Below are positions 1 to 49,550 of a stretch of 64,000 bases of DNA, piece after piece; the first letter of the stretch is position 1; every line of letters starts with the position of its first letter. Location of the stretch: assembly GCA_946902875.1 (NCBI GenBank), contig OX336353.1:21031151-21095150 (forward strand), read 5' to 3'. This DNA comes from Nematopogon swammerdamellus. Taxonomy: Eukaryota; Arthropoda; Insecta; Lepidoptera; Adelidae. The notes under the pieces were generated by a model. The model was not told the origin of the DNA and ran no database searches. It saw only the letters and a program-made list of their open reading frames with translations. The translations under genes were made by a program, and so were the position numbers.

Positions 1-144
1 ACCAAATGAGTACAAACCCGGGCGGGTTAAACCCTACCACCTAGTAATATAAGAAGGGAGTCATATCCCTTAGTCGCCTTTTACAACATACACGGGGAGA
101 GATGCAGTGGGGCTATTCTTTTAAAGTACCGGCCCCACACGGTA
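1..144 (-). repeat. SINE-like family S1, 5'-part fragment
   Basis: Reverse complement of the conserved body found in full at 6811-7075: it carries the CCCGCCCGGGTTGGTA box, the GTCGTAAAAGGCGACTAAGG box and the GGGGCCGG start. It is cut by the window edge. Family name S1 is local to this annotation. Confidence 0.75.
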
Positions 145-1088
145 CATCAGTTTCTTTGGCGTTTTGATAGACGTATTTGTACATTTCGGCACAATGCAAA
201 ATTTATACTATTTAAACCGGCGAAGTGTGAGTCGAACTCGCTTGGTTTCTTCTATGGGAACCCCGTAAATATTTTACTTTTTCTTATTTTTATTATTTGT
301 TGTTATATCGGCCATAATAACACATATTCTTTCAACGGGCTACCTATTACGGTTCAACAGATACAGCCCTCGACGAATGAGTGCGCGTTGGCTGGCTACC
401 GCGCTAATTTAACGGTGCGTGCGCCCAAACTTAGCAAATATTCACGCTGTGAAAATAACACTGGAAATGTGTGACCCTCCTTATATTAATAGGTTGGAAG
501 GTGAAGGGTTAAAATTCCCGCACAGCTCTGAGTTTTTATATTTTATTTACTTAGCGGTCCCCCGACTCCTTTAAGTAAGTAAACAGAAATAATTTTAGAC
601 TTTTTTAGAGTCGGGGGTTTTTTAAATTTGTAATTTAACTTTTATTTCAAGCTTTTTAAAAAAAACCGCATCGAAATCGGTCCACTTTTTAAGATAATAA
701 TTTTTTTTCTTACTTAATTACTTGATTACAAACATAGCTAAGAACCATCCCAATTAAACAAGCTTCCTAATAAAAAAAACCGCATCCAAATCGGTCCATC
801 CGTTTGAGAGCTACGATGCCACAGACAGACACACAGAAACACACACACACCCCTCCGTTTTTTTCGTCGGGGGTTCACAAATTAGTACAGAATAATAAGC
901 AAGTGAGGAACTCAGCACTCGATGCCCAAAGCCCGAACACATCCAGGCCCGTTGCAAGTAGAAGGTTTCAATTTTGGAGAACTTGACCAGTGTGCAGCCA
1001 ATTGTAGATATCTGTATGTCGCTGATTTGAAGCCTATCCAATGCTTTAAATTTATTAGAACCATAAAAATGTGATGAAAACAAAATAC
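145..1088. other. non-coding stretch with old repeat pieces
   Basis: No exon was recognised here, although Arl2 must continue in this direction or beyond the window. At 555-621 the arms CCCCCGACTC and GAGTCGGGGG face each other. At 645-690 and 777-870 a lepidopteran-type repeat recurs (AACCGCATC..AATCGGTCCA), followed at the second site by a CA-rich run. Confidence 0.4.
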
Positions 1089-1244
1089 CTGAGTGACTTC
1101 TGTCCGCCGACATCCCAGATGTTGAGCTTGTAGCCGCGGTGCTCCAGAGTCTTGATGTTAAAGCCGAGCGTAGGCGAGATCGTATCGATCTCTTCACCGT
1201 TGAACCGCCTCAGAATAGTCGTCTTCCCCGCATTGTCGAGCCCG
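1089..1244 (-). CDS. Arl2: Arl2 coding exon 2 (partial gene)
   Basis: Encodes residues 22-74 of ADP-ribosylation factor-like 2, a small GTPase of the Arf family that works with tubulin cofactor D in tubulin folding and microtubule dynamics. Visible are the P-loop GLDNAGKT (residues 23-30), switch I with SPTLGFN, and the switch II motif WDVGGQ with catalytic Gln70. It starts after a CAG acceptor (1245-1247 on the minus strand) in phase 2 and ends at CAG|GTATTT in phase 2. Leu22 is split CT|C with exon 1, which confirms the pair. Exons encoding the remaining roughly 110 residues were not found at 1-1088 and are probably outside the window. Confidence 0.95.
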
Positions 1245-1412
1245 CTGGTGACATGCGTGTTAAGGAATGCACTCTTGTACTTCAGCATAACTTGACAACA
1301 TGACTTGGAGATGGATAAAACAATTGTAAAACGGAAACACGAAAAAACTGATAAGTGCCGGTTGGGGCAATATTATACAAGCTGTTTTGAAAACAAAACT
1401 GTTTTTTTTTGT

Positions 1413-1780
1413 CAGCCTCGGTAGGTCAGTGATGCGGTCGGTCGACTGTTATTAAGCAACCCTGAGCGCGATCTGTAGCTGGATGGGTGACAGCTCGACC
1501 GTTGGAGGCTGACTGTGGTTCGGATTCCACGTAAAACTAGCTCCCTTCTCTTCTTACCTTACTAGATGGTAGGGTTTATCCCACCCGGGTTGGTATCACC
1601 AACTGAATGAAATGTTTGTAGAAACGGCTATGTAAATAGTTCGTGTTTTCTGTCCAGTTCAGTGTAGCCGACACGAAATTAAGGGAAGCACTGACATGGC
1701 ACCTAGTTCATCCGGTGTTATGGGCTGACATCACGGATGTTGTAGGTGATGTAGCCAAGAGTCAGTTTCCATAAAAAAAA
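1413..1780 (+). mobile_element. SINE-like S1, longest copy, 5S-like head
   Basis: Begins with about 120 bp resembling insect 5S rRNA (ATTAAGCAAC, then GATGGGTGACAGC), followed by a Pol III B-box-like GGTTCGGATTCC. The S1 body follows (ACTAGATGGTAGGG, GAAACGGCTATGTAAATAG, CCGGTGTTATGGGCTGACAT), ending in poly(A). The A tail and many dispersed copies indicate retrotransposition by a LINE. The 5S origin of the head is an inference from short matches. Confidence 0.6.
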
Positions 1781-1878
1781 GTAAAGACACATGTAGTAAC
1801 CAGACATTGGAAACCAGAGTTGGATACTTTACTATAGGTCAAAAAGTAGTATTACATCTACGCGGCGTTAAAGGATAC

Positions 1879-1943
1879 AGCATGAGGATCCGCATCTCCT
1901 TCTCTTTCTGTCGCAGCTTCTTCAGTATCGAGAGGAAGCCCAT
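1879..1943 (-). CDS. Arl2: Arl2 coding exon 1, with start codon
   Basis: This 65-nt exon is too short for ordinary ORF calling. It encodes the N-terminus MGFLSILKKLRQKEKEMRIL plus Met and the first two bases of Leu22. The ATG is at 1943-1941 and the donor reads CT|GTATCC. It matches the Arl2 N-terminal amphipathic helix in length and pattern, and begins with Met-Gly as in the Arf family. The 634-bp intron to exon 2 contains SINE copy S1 (1413-1780). The gene is transcribed away from PKC, so the region 1944-6396 separates two divergent genes. Confidence 0.95.
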
Positions 1944-2162
1944 TCTCTAACGTCCCACACAGTCCAGTTCTTTTACACTGAATACACCAAATCGATCACC
2001 GCTTTATTTCCTCAGAACACGATACAACCACCACGAAATTACACTTTATTCAACATTTGGTATGTATTTCTTTCGTTTGCGAGAAAAAATCAAAACACAA
2101 GGAAAACTTTGGAAACTGACAGGACAGAAGAGTATTTTGTTTGATGTGACAAATGAATGATA

Positions 2163-2395
2163 AGTTGTTGTTGTTGTTTTCGCCATAAATAGACAGGCGA
2201 AGATCATTTGACCATACAGCCAATTCTCAATTTGAATGACAAGACAAAAGAGATATGCTGTTGTTGTTATTGTTTTCGCCATAAAAAGACAGGCAAAGAT
2301 CATTTGACCATACAGCCAACAATCAAAAGAATGATCACATTTTTGTCTTTTTTTATCCTTACGGAAAGGCGAGGTCGTTTAATCATACAGCCAAG
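2163..2395 (+). repeat. degenerate tandem repeat, about 98-bp unit
   Basis: TTTTCGCCATAAA..AGACAGGC followed by GATCATTTGACCATACAGCC occurs at 2177-2222 and again at 2272-2320. A third, poorer copy ends at 2395. No coding function seen. Confidence 0.6.
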
Positions 2396-2957
2396 TATTT
2401 CTTTATAGTTTTATTCATTTTGATTTGTTGATTCCAGGCATTCAGCCAGGTGATCATTTGTTGATTCCATAATTTTTTCAGATATGAAAGGCCATGTCTG
2501 ATTTTTTTGTATTTTTTGTAAGTTTTTATGAAAGGTCATCTCCGCGTCATGTATATTCTCTTTGGTCATATATGCGAGGTACGGAAGTTTGTCGCGTCGT
2601 CGCGTCGTTGTAATTATTAAAAATATATATATTTGTGGTTCTCGCGGTGCGAGAATTTATACAACAGACGTTAAAAGCTACAACAGAAATGGCTGTATAC
2701 TCTAATGAATTTTGCCTGTTTCGGGAGGAAACGAATTAATATAAAAAAAATAAAAAAAAGGTATTTACGGAACTTGGGGTAACCCAAAATCGACCACAAA
2801 AAGAGATACCCAGACTATTAGGCACCATTTTCCCTTCAATACGATTATTGCCCGGCTACGCCGCTATCTACCTATACGCAGCTAGTGCACAAATTTAGTA
2901 CCTACTTATAGTAAGTAGGTAGTGGTGGCACAGACAGATTAAATTATTCCATAGAAA
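2396..2957. other. non-coding stretch upstream of the Helitron-like element
   Basis: AT-rich intergenic DNA with nothing recognised beyond a short palindrome (TCTCGCGGTGCGAGA at 2640-2654). It lies between divergent Arl2 and PKC, so promoter elements could be here, but none is supported. Confidence 0.3.
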
Positions 2958-2986
2958 TCTCACTAATATCATAAATGTGAAAGTAT

Positions 2987-3029
2987 GTTTGTTTGTTTGT
3001 TTGTTTGTTTGTTTGTTTGTTTGTTTGTT
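2987..3029 (+). repeat. (GTTT)n microsatellite
   Basis: About ten GTTT units followed by CTCTTTCACGCC and AACGGCTGGACGGATTTTGA. A microsatellite next to this motif is a common arrangement near the 5' end of lepidopteran Helitron-like repeats. Confidence 0.85.
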
Positions 3030-3097
3030 CCTCTTTCACGCCTTAACGGCTGGACGGATTTTGACGAAACTTCGTATAGGGGTAGTGTATATCCCGG

Positions 3098-3744
3098 AGT
3101 AACATAATTTTTAAAAAAAGTGGTCAAGTTCGAGTCGACCTCGCGTAAAGAGGGTTCCGTACCATCGCATTTTCTGTGAGAACTAGAAGGATTGGGATTT
3201 TCTTTTATGTTTTCCTGTAAATTAAGTACATATCACACGGTAACATAATTAAAAAAAAAATTGTGGTCAAGTTCGAGTCGGGGTCGCGTAAACAGGGTTC
3301 CGTACCATCGCGTTTTCTGTGAGAACTAGAAGGATTGGGATTTTCTTTTATGTTTTCCTGTAAATTAAGTGTATATCCCACGGTAACATAATTTTTTTTT
3401 AAATTGTGGTCAAGTTCGAGTCGGGGTCGCGTAAAGAGGGTTCCGTACCATCGCGTTTTTTGTGAGAACTAGAAGGATTGGGATTTTCTTTTAAGTTTTC
3501 CTGTAAATTAAGTGTATATCCCATGATAACATAATTTTTTTTAAAGTGGACAAGTTCGAGTCGATCTCGCGTAAAAAGGGTTCCGTACCATCGCGTTTTC
3601 TGTGAGAACTAGAAGGCTTAGGATTTTCGTTTAGGTTTTCCTGTAAATTAAGTGTATATTACATGGTAACATATTTAAAAAAAAAGTGGTCAAGTTCGAG
3701 TCGGGCTCGCGTTAAGAGGGTTCCGTACCATCCCGTTTGCTGTA
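3098..3744 (+). repeat. tandem array, about 140-bp unit, 4.5 copies
   Basis: Each unit contains GTGGTCAAGTTCGAGTCG, then GGTTCCGTACCATCGCGTTT, then GAGAACTAGAAGG and TTTTCCTGTAAATTAAGT. The ACCATCGCG box recurs near 3162, 3303, 3449, 3589 and 3727. The last unit runs straight into the purine array. Confidence 0.9.
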
Positions 3745-3745
3745 A

Positions 3746-4377
3746 AGGGGGAGGGAGAGGGGAGGGGGAAGGGGAGGGGGAGGGGAGGGGGAGGGGAGGG
3801 AGAGGACGAGGGACAGGGAGAGGGAGAGGGAGAGGGGGAGGGAGAGGGAGAGGGAGAGGGAGAGGGAGAGGGAGAGGGAGAGGGAGAGGGAGAGGGAGAG
3901 GGAGAGGGAGAGGAGAGGGAGAGGGAGAGGGAGAGGGAGAGGGAGAGGGAGAGGGAGAGGGAGAGGGAGAGGGAGAGGGAGAGGGAGAGGGAGAGGGAGA
4001 GGGAGAGGGAGAGGGAGAGGGAGAGGGAGAGGGAGAGGGAGAGGGAGAGGGAGAGGGAGAGGGAGAGGGAGAGGGAGAGGGAGAGGGAGAGGGAGAGGGA
4101 GAGGGAGAGGGAGAGGGAGAGGGAGAGGGAGAGGGAGAGGAGAGGGAGAGGGAGAGGGAGAGGGAGAGGGAGAGGGAGAGGGAGAGGGAGAGGGAGAGGG
4201 AGAGGGAGAGGGAGAGGGAGAGGGAGAGGGAGAGGGAGAGGGAGAGGGAGAGGGAGAGGGAGAGGGAGAGGGAGAGGGAGAGGGAGAGGGAGAGGGAGAG
4301 GGAGAGGGAGAGGGAGAGGGAGAGGGAGAGGGAGAGGGAGAGGGAGAGGGAGAGGGAGAGGGAGAGGGAGAGGGAGA
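3746..4377 (+). repeat. (GGGAGA)n polypurine array, about 105 units
   Basis: About 630 bp of almost pure GGGAGA with an irregular G-rich start (3746-3830) and two one-unit slips near 3911 and 4140. Every four consecutive GGG runs with AGA loops satisfy the G-quadruplex rule, and the strand is all purine, so triplex (H-DNA) formation is also possible. Long apparent ORFs (poly GE/RE and poly PS/LP) are by-products of the hexamer and are not genes. Confidence 0.97.
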
Positions 4378-4648
4378 ATATAAGATAAACGATAGTTTAT
4401 TATCATATTTGCGTTTAAATCGAATTTGGTTGTTTCTCTTAAATAGTTCTAAAAAAAGTCCTCCATACAATTTAAGCCGATCATCTAAATTCGATTAAAA
4501 TTAGTACACGCACATTTAGCTATACGAGACACAGGATAGGCCAAATAAAATTCAGTTCCGGTTACGCTAACAAGTGGAGTATTTTACTTAGTTAGGTATC
4601 TAAAGTATTTGATTTATTTTAAGTGAAGTTTCTTATTTAAATATCGAT

Positions 4649-5649
4649 AGCTTTTTCCCGCGGATTCGCTCGCGTGAAATTCGTATTTCAAAAGAAGAAA
4701 GTAAGTAAATTAGGCCGGGGCCGGAGGGTGAACTGGATTTAGATGAACAATAAACATTCTCAAAGAAAGTAAGTAACATACTGAAGGCGAGGCCGAAGGC
4801 CGGCTGCGTTCAGGAAGAATATAAACCTTTTTAATGAAAGTAAGTAACAGAGGGCGAGGCCGAAGGCCGAGCTGCGTTCAGGAAGACCATAAACCTTCTC
4901 GAAGAAAGTAAGTAACTGAGGGTGAGGCCTAAGGTCGAGCTGCGTTCAGAAAGTCTATAATCCTTCTCGAAGAAAGTAAGTAACTAAGGGCGTGGCCGAA
5001 GGCCGAGCTGTATCCTGGAAGACGCTAAACCTTCTCGATGACAGTAAGTAACTATGGGCGATAGTTACTTACTTTCTTCAAGACGGTTTATAGTCTTCCT
5101 GAACGCAGCTCGGCCTTCGGCCTCGCCCTTAGTTACTTACTTTCTTCGAGAAGTTTTATGGTCTTCCTGAACGCAGCTCGGCCTTCGGCCTCGCCCTCTG
5201 TTACATACTTTCATTAAAAAGGTTTATATTCTTCCTGAACGCAGCTCGGCCTTTGGCCTCGCCCTCAATGACTTAATTTCTTCGAGAAGGTTTTCCTGAA
5301 CGCAGCTCGGCCTTCGGCCTCGCCCTTAGTTACTTACTTTCTTCGAAAAGGTTATCGTCTTCCTGAACGCAGCTCGGCCTTCGGCCTCGCCCTCAGTTAC
5401 TTACTTTCTTCAAGAAGGTTTATAGTCTTCCTGAACGCAGCTCGGCCTTCGGCCTCGCCCTTAGTTACTTACTTTCTTCGAGAAGGTTTATTGTCTTCCA
5501 GAATGCAGCTCAGCCTGAAGCTTCGCCGTTAGTTACTTACTTTAGTTGAGAAGGTTTATCGTTTACCTGATCCCAGCTCGCCCTTAGTTACTTACTTTCT
5601 TCCTTTGAAATACGAATTTCACGCGAGCGAAGCCGCGGGCAAAAGCTAG
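4649..5649. repeat. large fold-back: inverted arms of 64-bp tandem repeats
   Basis: The left arm (4649-5055) and right arm (5061-5649) are reverse complements. Each ends with a copy of the Helitron-like terminus, and each carries units of about 64 bp: GAAGAAAGTAAGTAACT, GGCGAGGCCGAAGGCCGAGC, TGCGTTCAGGAAGA. There are five units on the left and about nine on the right. The centre is a perfect 12-bp hairpin GTAAGTAACTAT (5044-5055) with ATAGTTACTTAC (5061-5072) around GGGCG. Each unit also holds its own GGCC-TTC-GGCC mini-hairpin. Confidence 0.85.
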
Positions 5650-6396
5650 TCTTCTATAACTACCGCTTTTAATAGCCTACTCGTTCAGGTCGCTGATCGC
5701 TGCGTGCGAAATTTTGTACCTAAACGATCGAGTAGTTGGGCGGCGCTACTACCTCAAAAAATAGAACCCTATCGTTATTTAAAACTATTCTTGCTCGAAA
5801 AGCTTCCTAGCTTAAATCTGTTAACTTAAGTCTGTGATGAAGGGTTAACATTTACTAGCTAGCTAGCTCTTGCTATCCTGGTTTGAAAGTATGAAATACT
5901 AGCCTCGTGTAACCCGGGCTAGCAGTTCTCACCACAAACAAAAATTCGATAATTTTTTTAATAGAGCGCCGTGGATGTCTTGAACTCCTGGACTGACTGG
6001 CGCACTCGATTTCATGGCGAGGACTCCGAGGACTTGTTTCATTCGCTATGTTTAGGAAAGTAACAGTTATCTCTCGGTCTATGCCGGTCGAAGAAGCGAG
6101 ATGGAAATATCATTGCGTGTAAAGAAGTGCGCGAAAAAGATCGCACTTCAATCAACATCAGCCGACCCGACCGATGTCCGTCCGTCCGTCGTGCGTCCGT
6201 CCGTCCGTCGCTCGCTCGTTCGTGTGCGGGTGTGCGGTGTGGTGCTGCGTGCGAGCGAACTGCGCTGCGTGACGAGACGAGCGCTCGGGCTCGGTGCGTC
6301 GCGGCGCGCTCGCGGTGCGCGGAGAGGACAGCGCGACGGCAGTATGCGGCGGGCGTAGTGTTGTTGTGTAGAACGGAGCGGAGCGCAGAATACACC
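5650..6396 (+). promoter_or_regulatory. PKC upstream region and probable 5' UTR
   Basis: AT-rich until about 6000, then GC- and CpG-rich with GTCC/GTCG runs (6176-6215) up to the start codon. A sharp rise in GC just ahead of the ATG is what one expects for 5' UTR plus core promoter. No TATA box, initiator or upstream splice site can be assigned with confidence, so a non-coding first exon further upstream remains possible. Confidence 0.4.
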
Positions 6397-46787
<40,391 letters not shown>

Positions 46788-49550
46788 AGCCCGCCGGGGC
46801 CGGGCGCGCCCCCCGCCCCCCCGCCCGCCGCCGCACCCCCGCACCGCCACCGGCAGCACCGGCCGCCCGCGCCCGCGCCGCCGCCCCGCCTCGGCGCCTT
46901 CCTCTCCCTCCGGCTCACCTCCTTCTGCTCCACGGTGCGCCGCCGCATCCGCCTCTCCACGTCCGCGCCCGAACCCGCGCCCGCGCCCGCACCGCCCTCC
47001 GCCTCCGCCTCCACACGCCACCGACACTGAACCCACCCATAACCACCACCGACGCGTCGCACCCCAATGGCCGCCTATGCATTTGAACCATCGTCCACAT
47101 GCTCACTGATAGCCAACAGAAAGTTCGTCTGGACTATCTATGACCGTTATTGTCGTCCGGTGTCGGTCATGTGGACCAAGGTGGTGCGACACGTCTCGGT
47201 CGTCGTTACGGTACACGTGGACATAGAGTGTTGAGCGGTGTGGTGCTGCGAGGTCGGGCGCAGTGGCGGTGCCGACTGCGGACAGTGTGCAGTGTCGCGG
47301 GACGGAGCGAGCCGCGTCTAGACGCGCTCGGCGGGGAACGTCTAGATAGCTACAGCTGAATATTCAGAGACAATTGAGTAAATTTATTTGTGTAAGAAAT
47401 GTGTGCTAAATATAATGTTTGCTACTGGCGAGAGTCGCGCGCGCGTGCGACTTGGCCGAATTCTGTAACACGTAGCACAATGTGTTTAGGTGCAATATGT
47501 TGGGTTAGCAGTAGCTCACACTAGCTTCTCGTAAGCGCAACAGTGCCATTATCGGGTGAGATCTTCATTATTATATAGTTTTTATACGCACGTACGTCGG
47601 TGTCGCGCAGACGTGTCGAGTATTAATTTGAACGTGTGAGATGAATCGTGGATGGGTGCACGGTCGATGCGTTCTTTCTAGTCAGAATAATACGTAGGCG
47701 TAGGCGTAGCCACACTCGATCTTATCAGTTTTTTAGAGTCTATTCATCTTAGCGTTTAATGTTTGTGGAGTATTGTTTAGGTTTTTGGAGATTATTTAAC
47801 GTATCGATGGTTACGGAAGTTTAGTGTAATTTTTAGAGTTTACGAAGATGCATGGGTTAGGCACGAGGCGAGTTTGTAGAACTCGATATACCAAAGTCAC
47901 ATAGCATAATGTTACGAGAGAATAGAGAGGTGATGTATTGAGAGTATAAAGTTGAGTGTTGGTCGCGGCACTCGGCCGCGTCGCTCGGCGGCGCGCGAGC
48001 CGGCCGTCGTGCGTGTCGCCCGCCCCGTCCCCGCTCACTGAACCGGTTGCCGCTCGCACGGCCGCTCTCAGTAGCTTTGTTGTATTCAATAACTAATGGT
48101 TCAGAGAACAGTACAGGGACGTCAGTGATATTAGGACAATGGCGCCGGTACATATGTGTGAGGGGGACGCCGTAGGGAGGACACGGTCGGACGGACGGAC
48201 GGACACTAAGTATCGCACAATGATATGTAAGAGAAACTCCGTTACATTGTCTACTTGAATGTGATAGCAACTAATGAATGTAGACGTATGTATTGTAAAG
48301 AGTGCGGCGTCCGCACGCCTAGTTTTAAGGTCCGTACAATGTGAAGTAATGGAACCAGCCATCCACCGTTCGTAGGTAATGAATTAACTATAGAAGATAT
48401 TTTTTTGAATTTTCCCTATTTATAAAGAGAATAAGGGCAATTATCGATTGTTGTAAATATGAGAAGTTTAAATACAGGCGCACGTGGGTGTTGCGCGCGG
48501 CTTCCCCCGCTCCCCCGCCCCCCCACCTCTATCACCATTCAATACTAGTAGTAGTACTATACAACAACAAGAGCCTATGCTCTTCATTGCCGTTTGCCGT
48601 TTGTTTACTATGTGATTGTGGGTGAGATGTGTCTCATCCATAGACATTAAAATATCACTAGATGGGTCATCGAGAGCGCTTTGTATGGGTACAAACACAC
48701 ACACACACACACCCTCACACAGTGCTACCAACATTCCCACCAATCAACTTGCAGCAATGCGCTTGCTCACAGTGCCACGCGCCCACTCAGGGATCACATG
48801 TTGACATTGACAGCCAATGAGAGCGTGCAAATATGTCGACGTCCTCTGTCTTATGGCCAGTTTTGACCATTAAGGCGGCGACAAGCGCTTATCCCACATT
48901 TATCCATATTTAGATGTCTATTGGCAATCTGTATAGGCAAGAAGCTTTCCCTGTGTGAATCAGCCTAGAAGTGATAGCCATTGCAGTGGCTGAGTGACGG
49001 TCTGAGTGCATCGGCAGCGTGGGGCGAGGGGTCCGGGGGGAGCGGGGGTGGCCAGCGCGCCGCTAGAGTCAGTAAACCCCATAACTGTAAGATTAGAGCA
49101 TTATTGTTGTGTATGTACATGTTGTTTTGTGTGCGTATGCGTGCGTGGACTAATGTGTGCTTCTCTCCGCCGCTTGCTTGTCTGCGGTGTAGACGTGTGT
49201 CGTATACGCAGAGTATTATATTATTATGTGTGATGTGATCTGCCCGCGATGCGATCGCAGAGTGCAGTAGAGGAAGGTGGTACAGGCGGGGAGGGAGCCG
49301 CCATACTACAAATCTCAGATGCGATCTGACGATGAAGTGATACAGTTCTGTGGAGATACCATTTTCTAATCAAGTTGGGTGCATATATCAATTGCAACGC
49401 AATCTAAATGGAATGTTAATTTATGAATTTGTTTAAATTATGTTTCTAGGTTTATCTAAGGATTTATTTTACACGTTTTTTAGGTTGTGTTTACACGTTT
49501 TTGTATAATAATAATACAAATAAATTTTTATGTACATAAATATTATGCGT
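46788..49550 (+). other. probable PKC 3' UTR
   Basis: Starts with a very C-rich stretch (46790-47010) able to form G-quadruplex on the other strand. It then continues as mostly unique sequence without conserved frames. The first convincing AATAAA is at 49519-49524, with others at 50318 and 51118, so the true end is uncertain. Contains a (CA)n run at 48692-48712 and a dispersed repeat at 48780-48880. Confidence 0.45.
48780..48885. repeat. dispersed repeat, copy 2
   Basis: Shares ATGTTGACATTGACAGCCAATGAGAGCGTG-like sequence and ATTAAGG.GG with 23300-23412. Confidence 0.5.

Larger units (their letters stand above)
2958..5649 (+). mobile_element. non-autonomous Helitron-like element
   Basis: The proposed left end is A|TCTCACTAATATCATAAATG followed by a (GTTT)n run. 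The right end is GCCGCGGGCAAAAGCTAG|T, which fits the Helitron rules (5' TC, 3' CTAG, insertion between A and T, no target duplication). A second right end in inverse orientation occurs at 59425-59700 and shares about 250 bp with 4480-5649. Inside are a GTTT microsatellite, a 140-bp tandem array, a 630-bp GGGAGA array and a giant fold-back. There is no Rep/helicase ORF, so it would be mobilised in trans. The left boundary is less certain than the right. Confidence 0.6.

Noticed and set aside
811..1197. 128-codon minus-strand frame covering Arl2 exon 2
   Set aside because: It is out of frame with the Arl2 protein and runs through the intron; shadow frame.
3663..4470. Long frames of Gly-Glu/Arg-Glu and Pro-Ser/Leu-Pro repeats on both strands
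   Set aside because: They are translations of the GGGAGA hexamer array in every frame; no unique sequence or codon signal.
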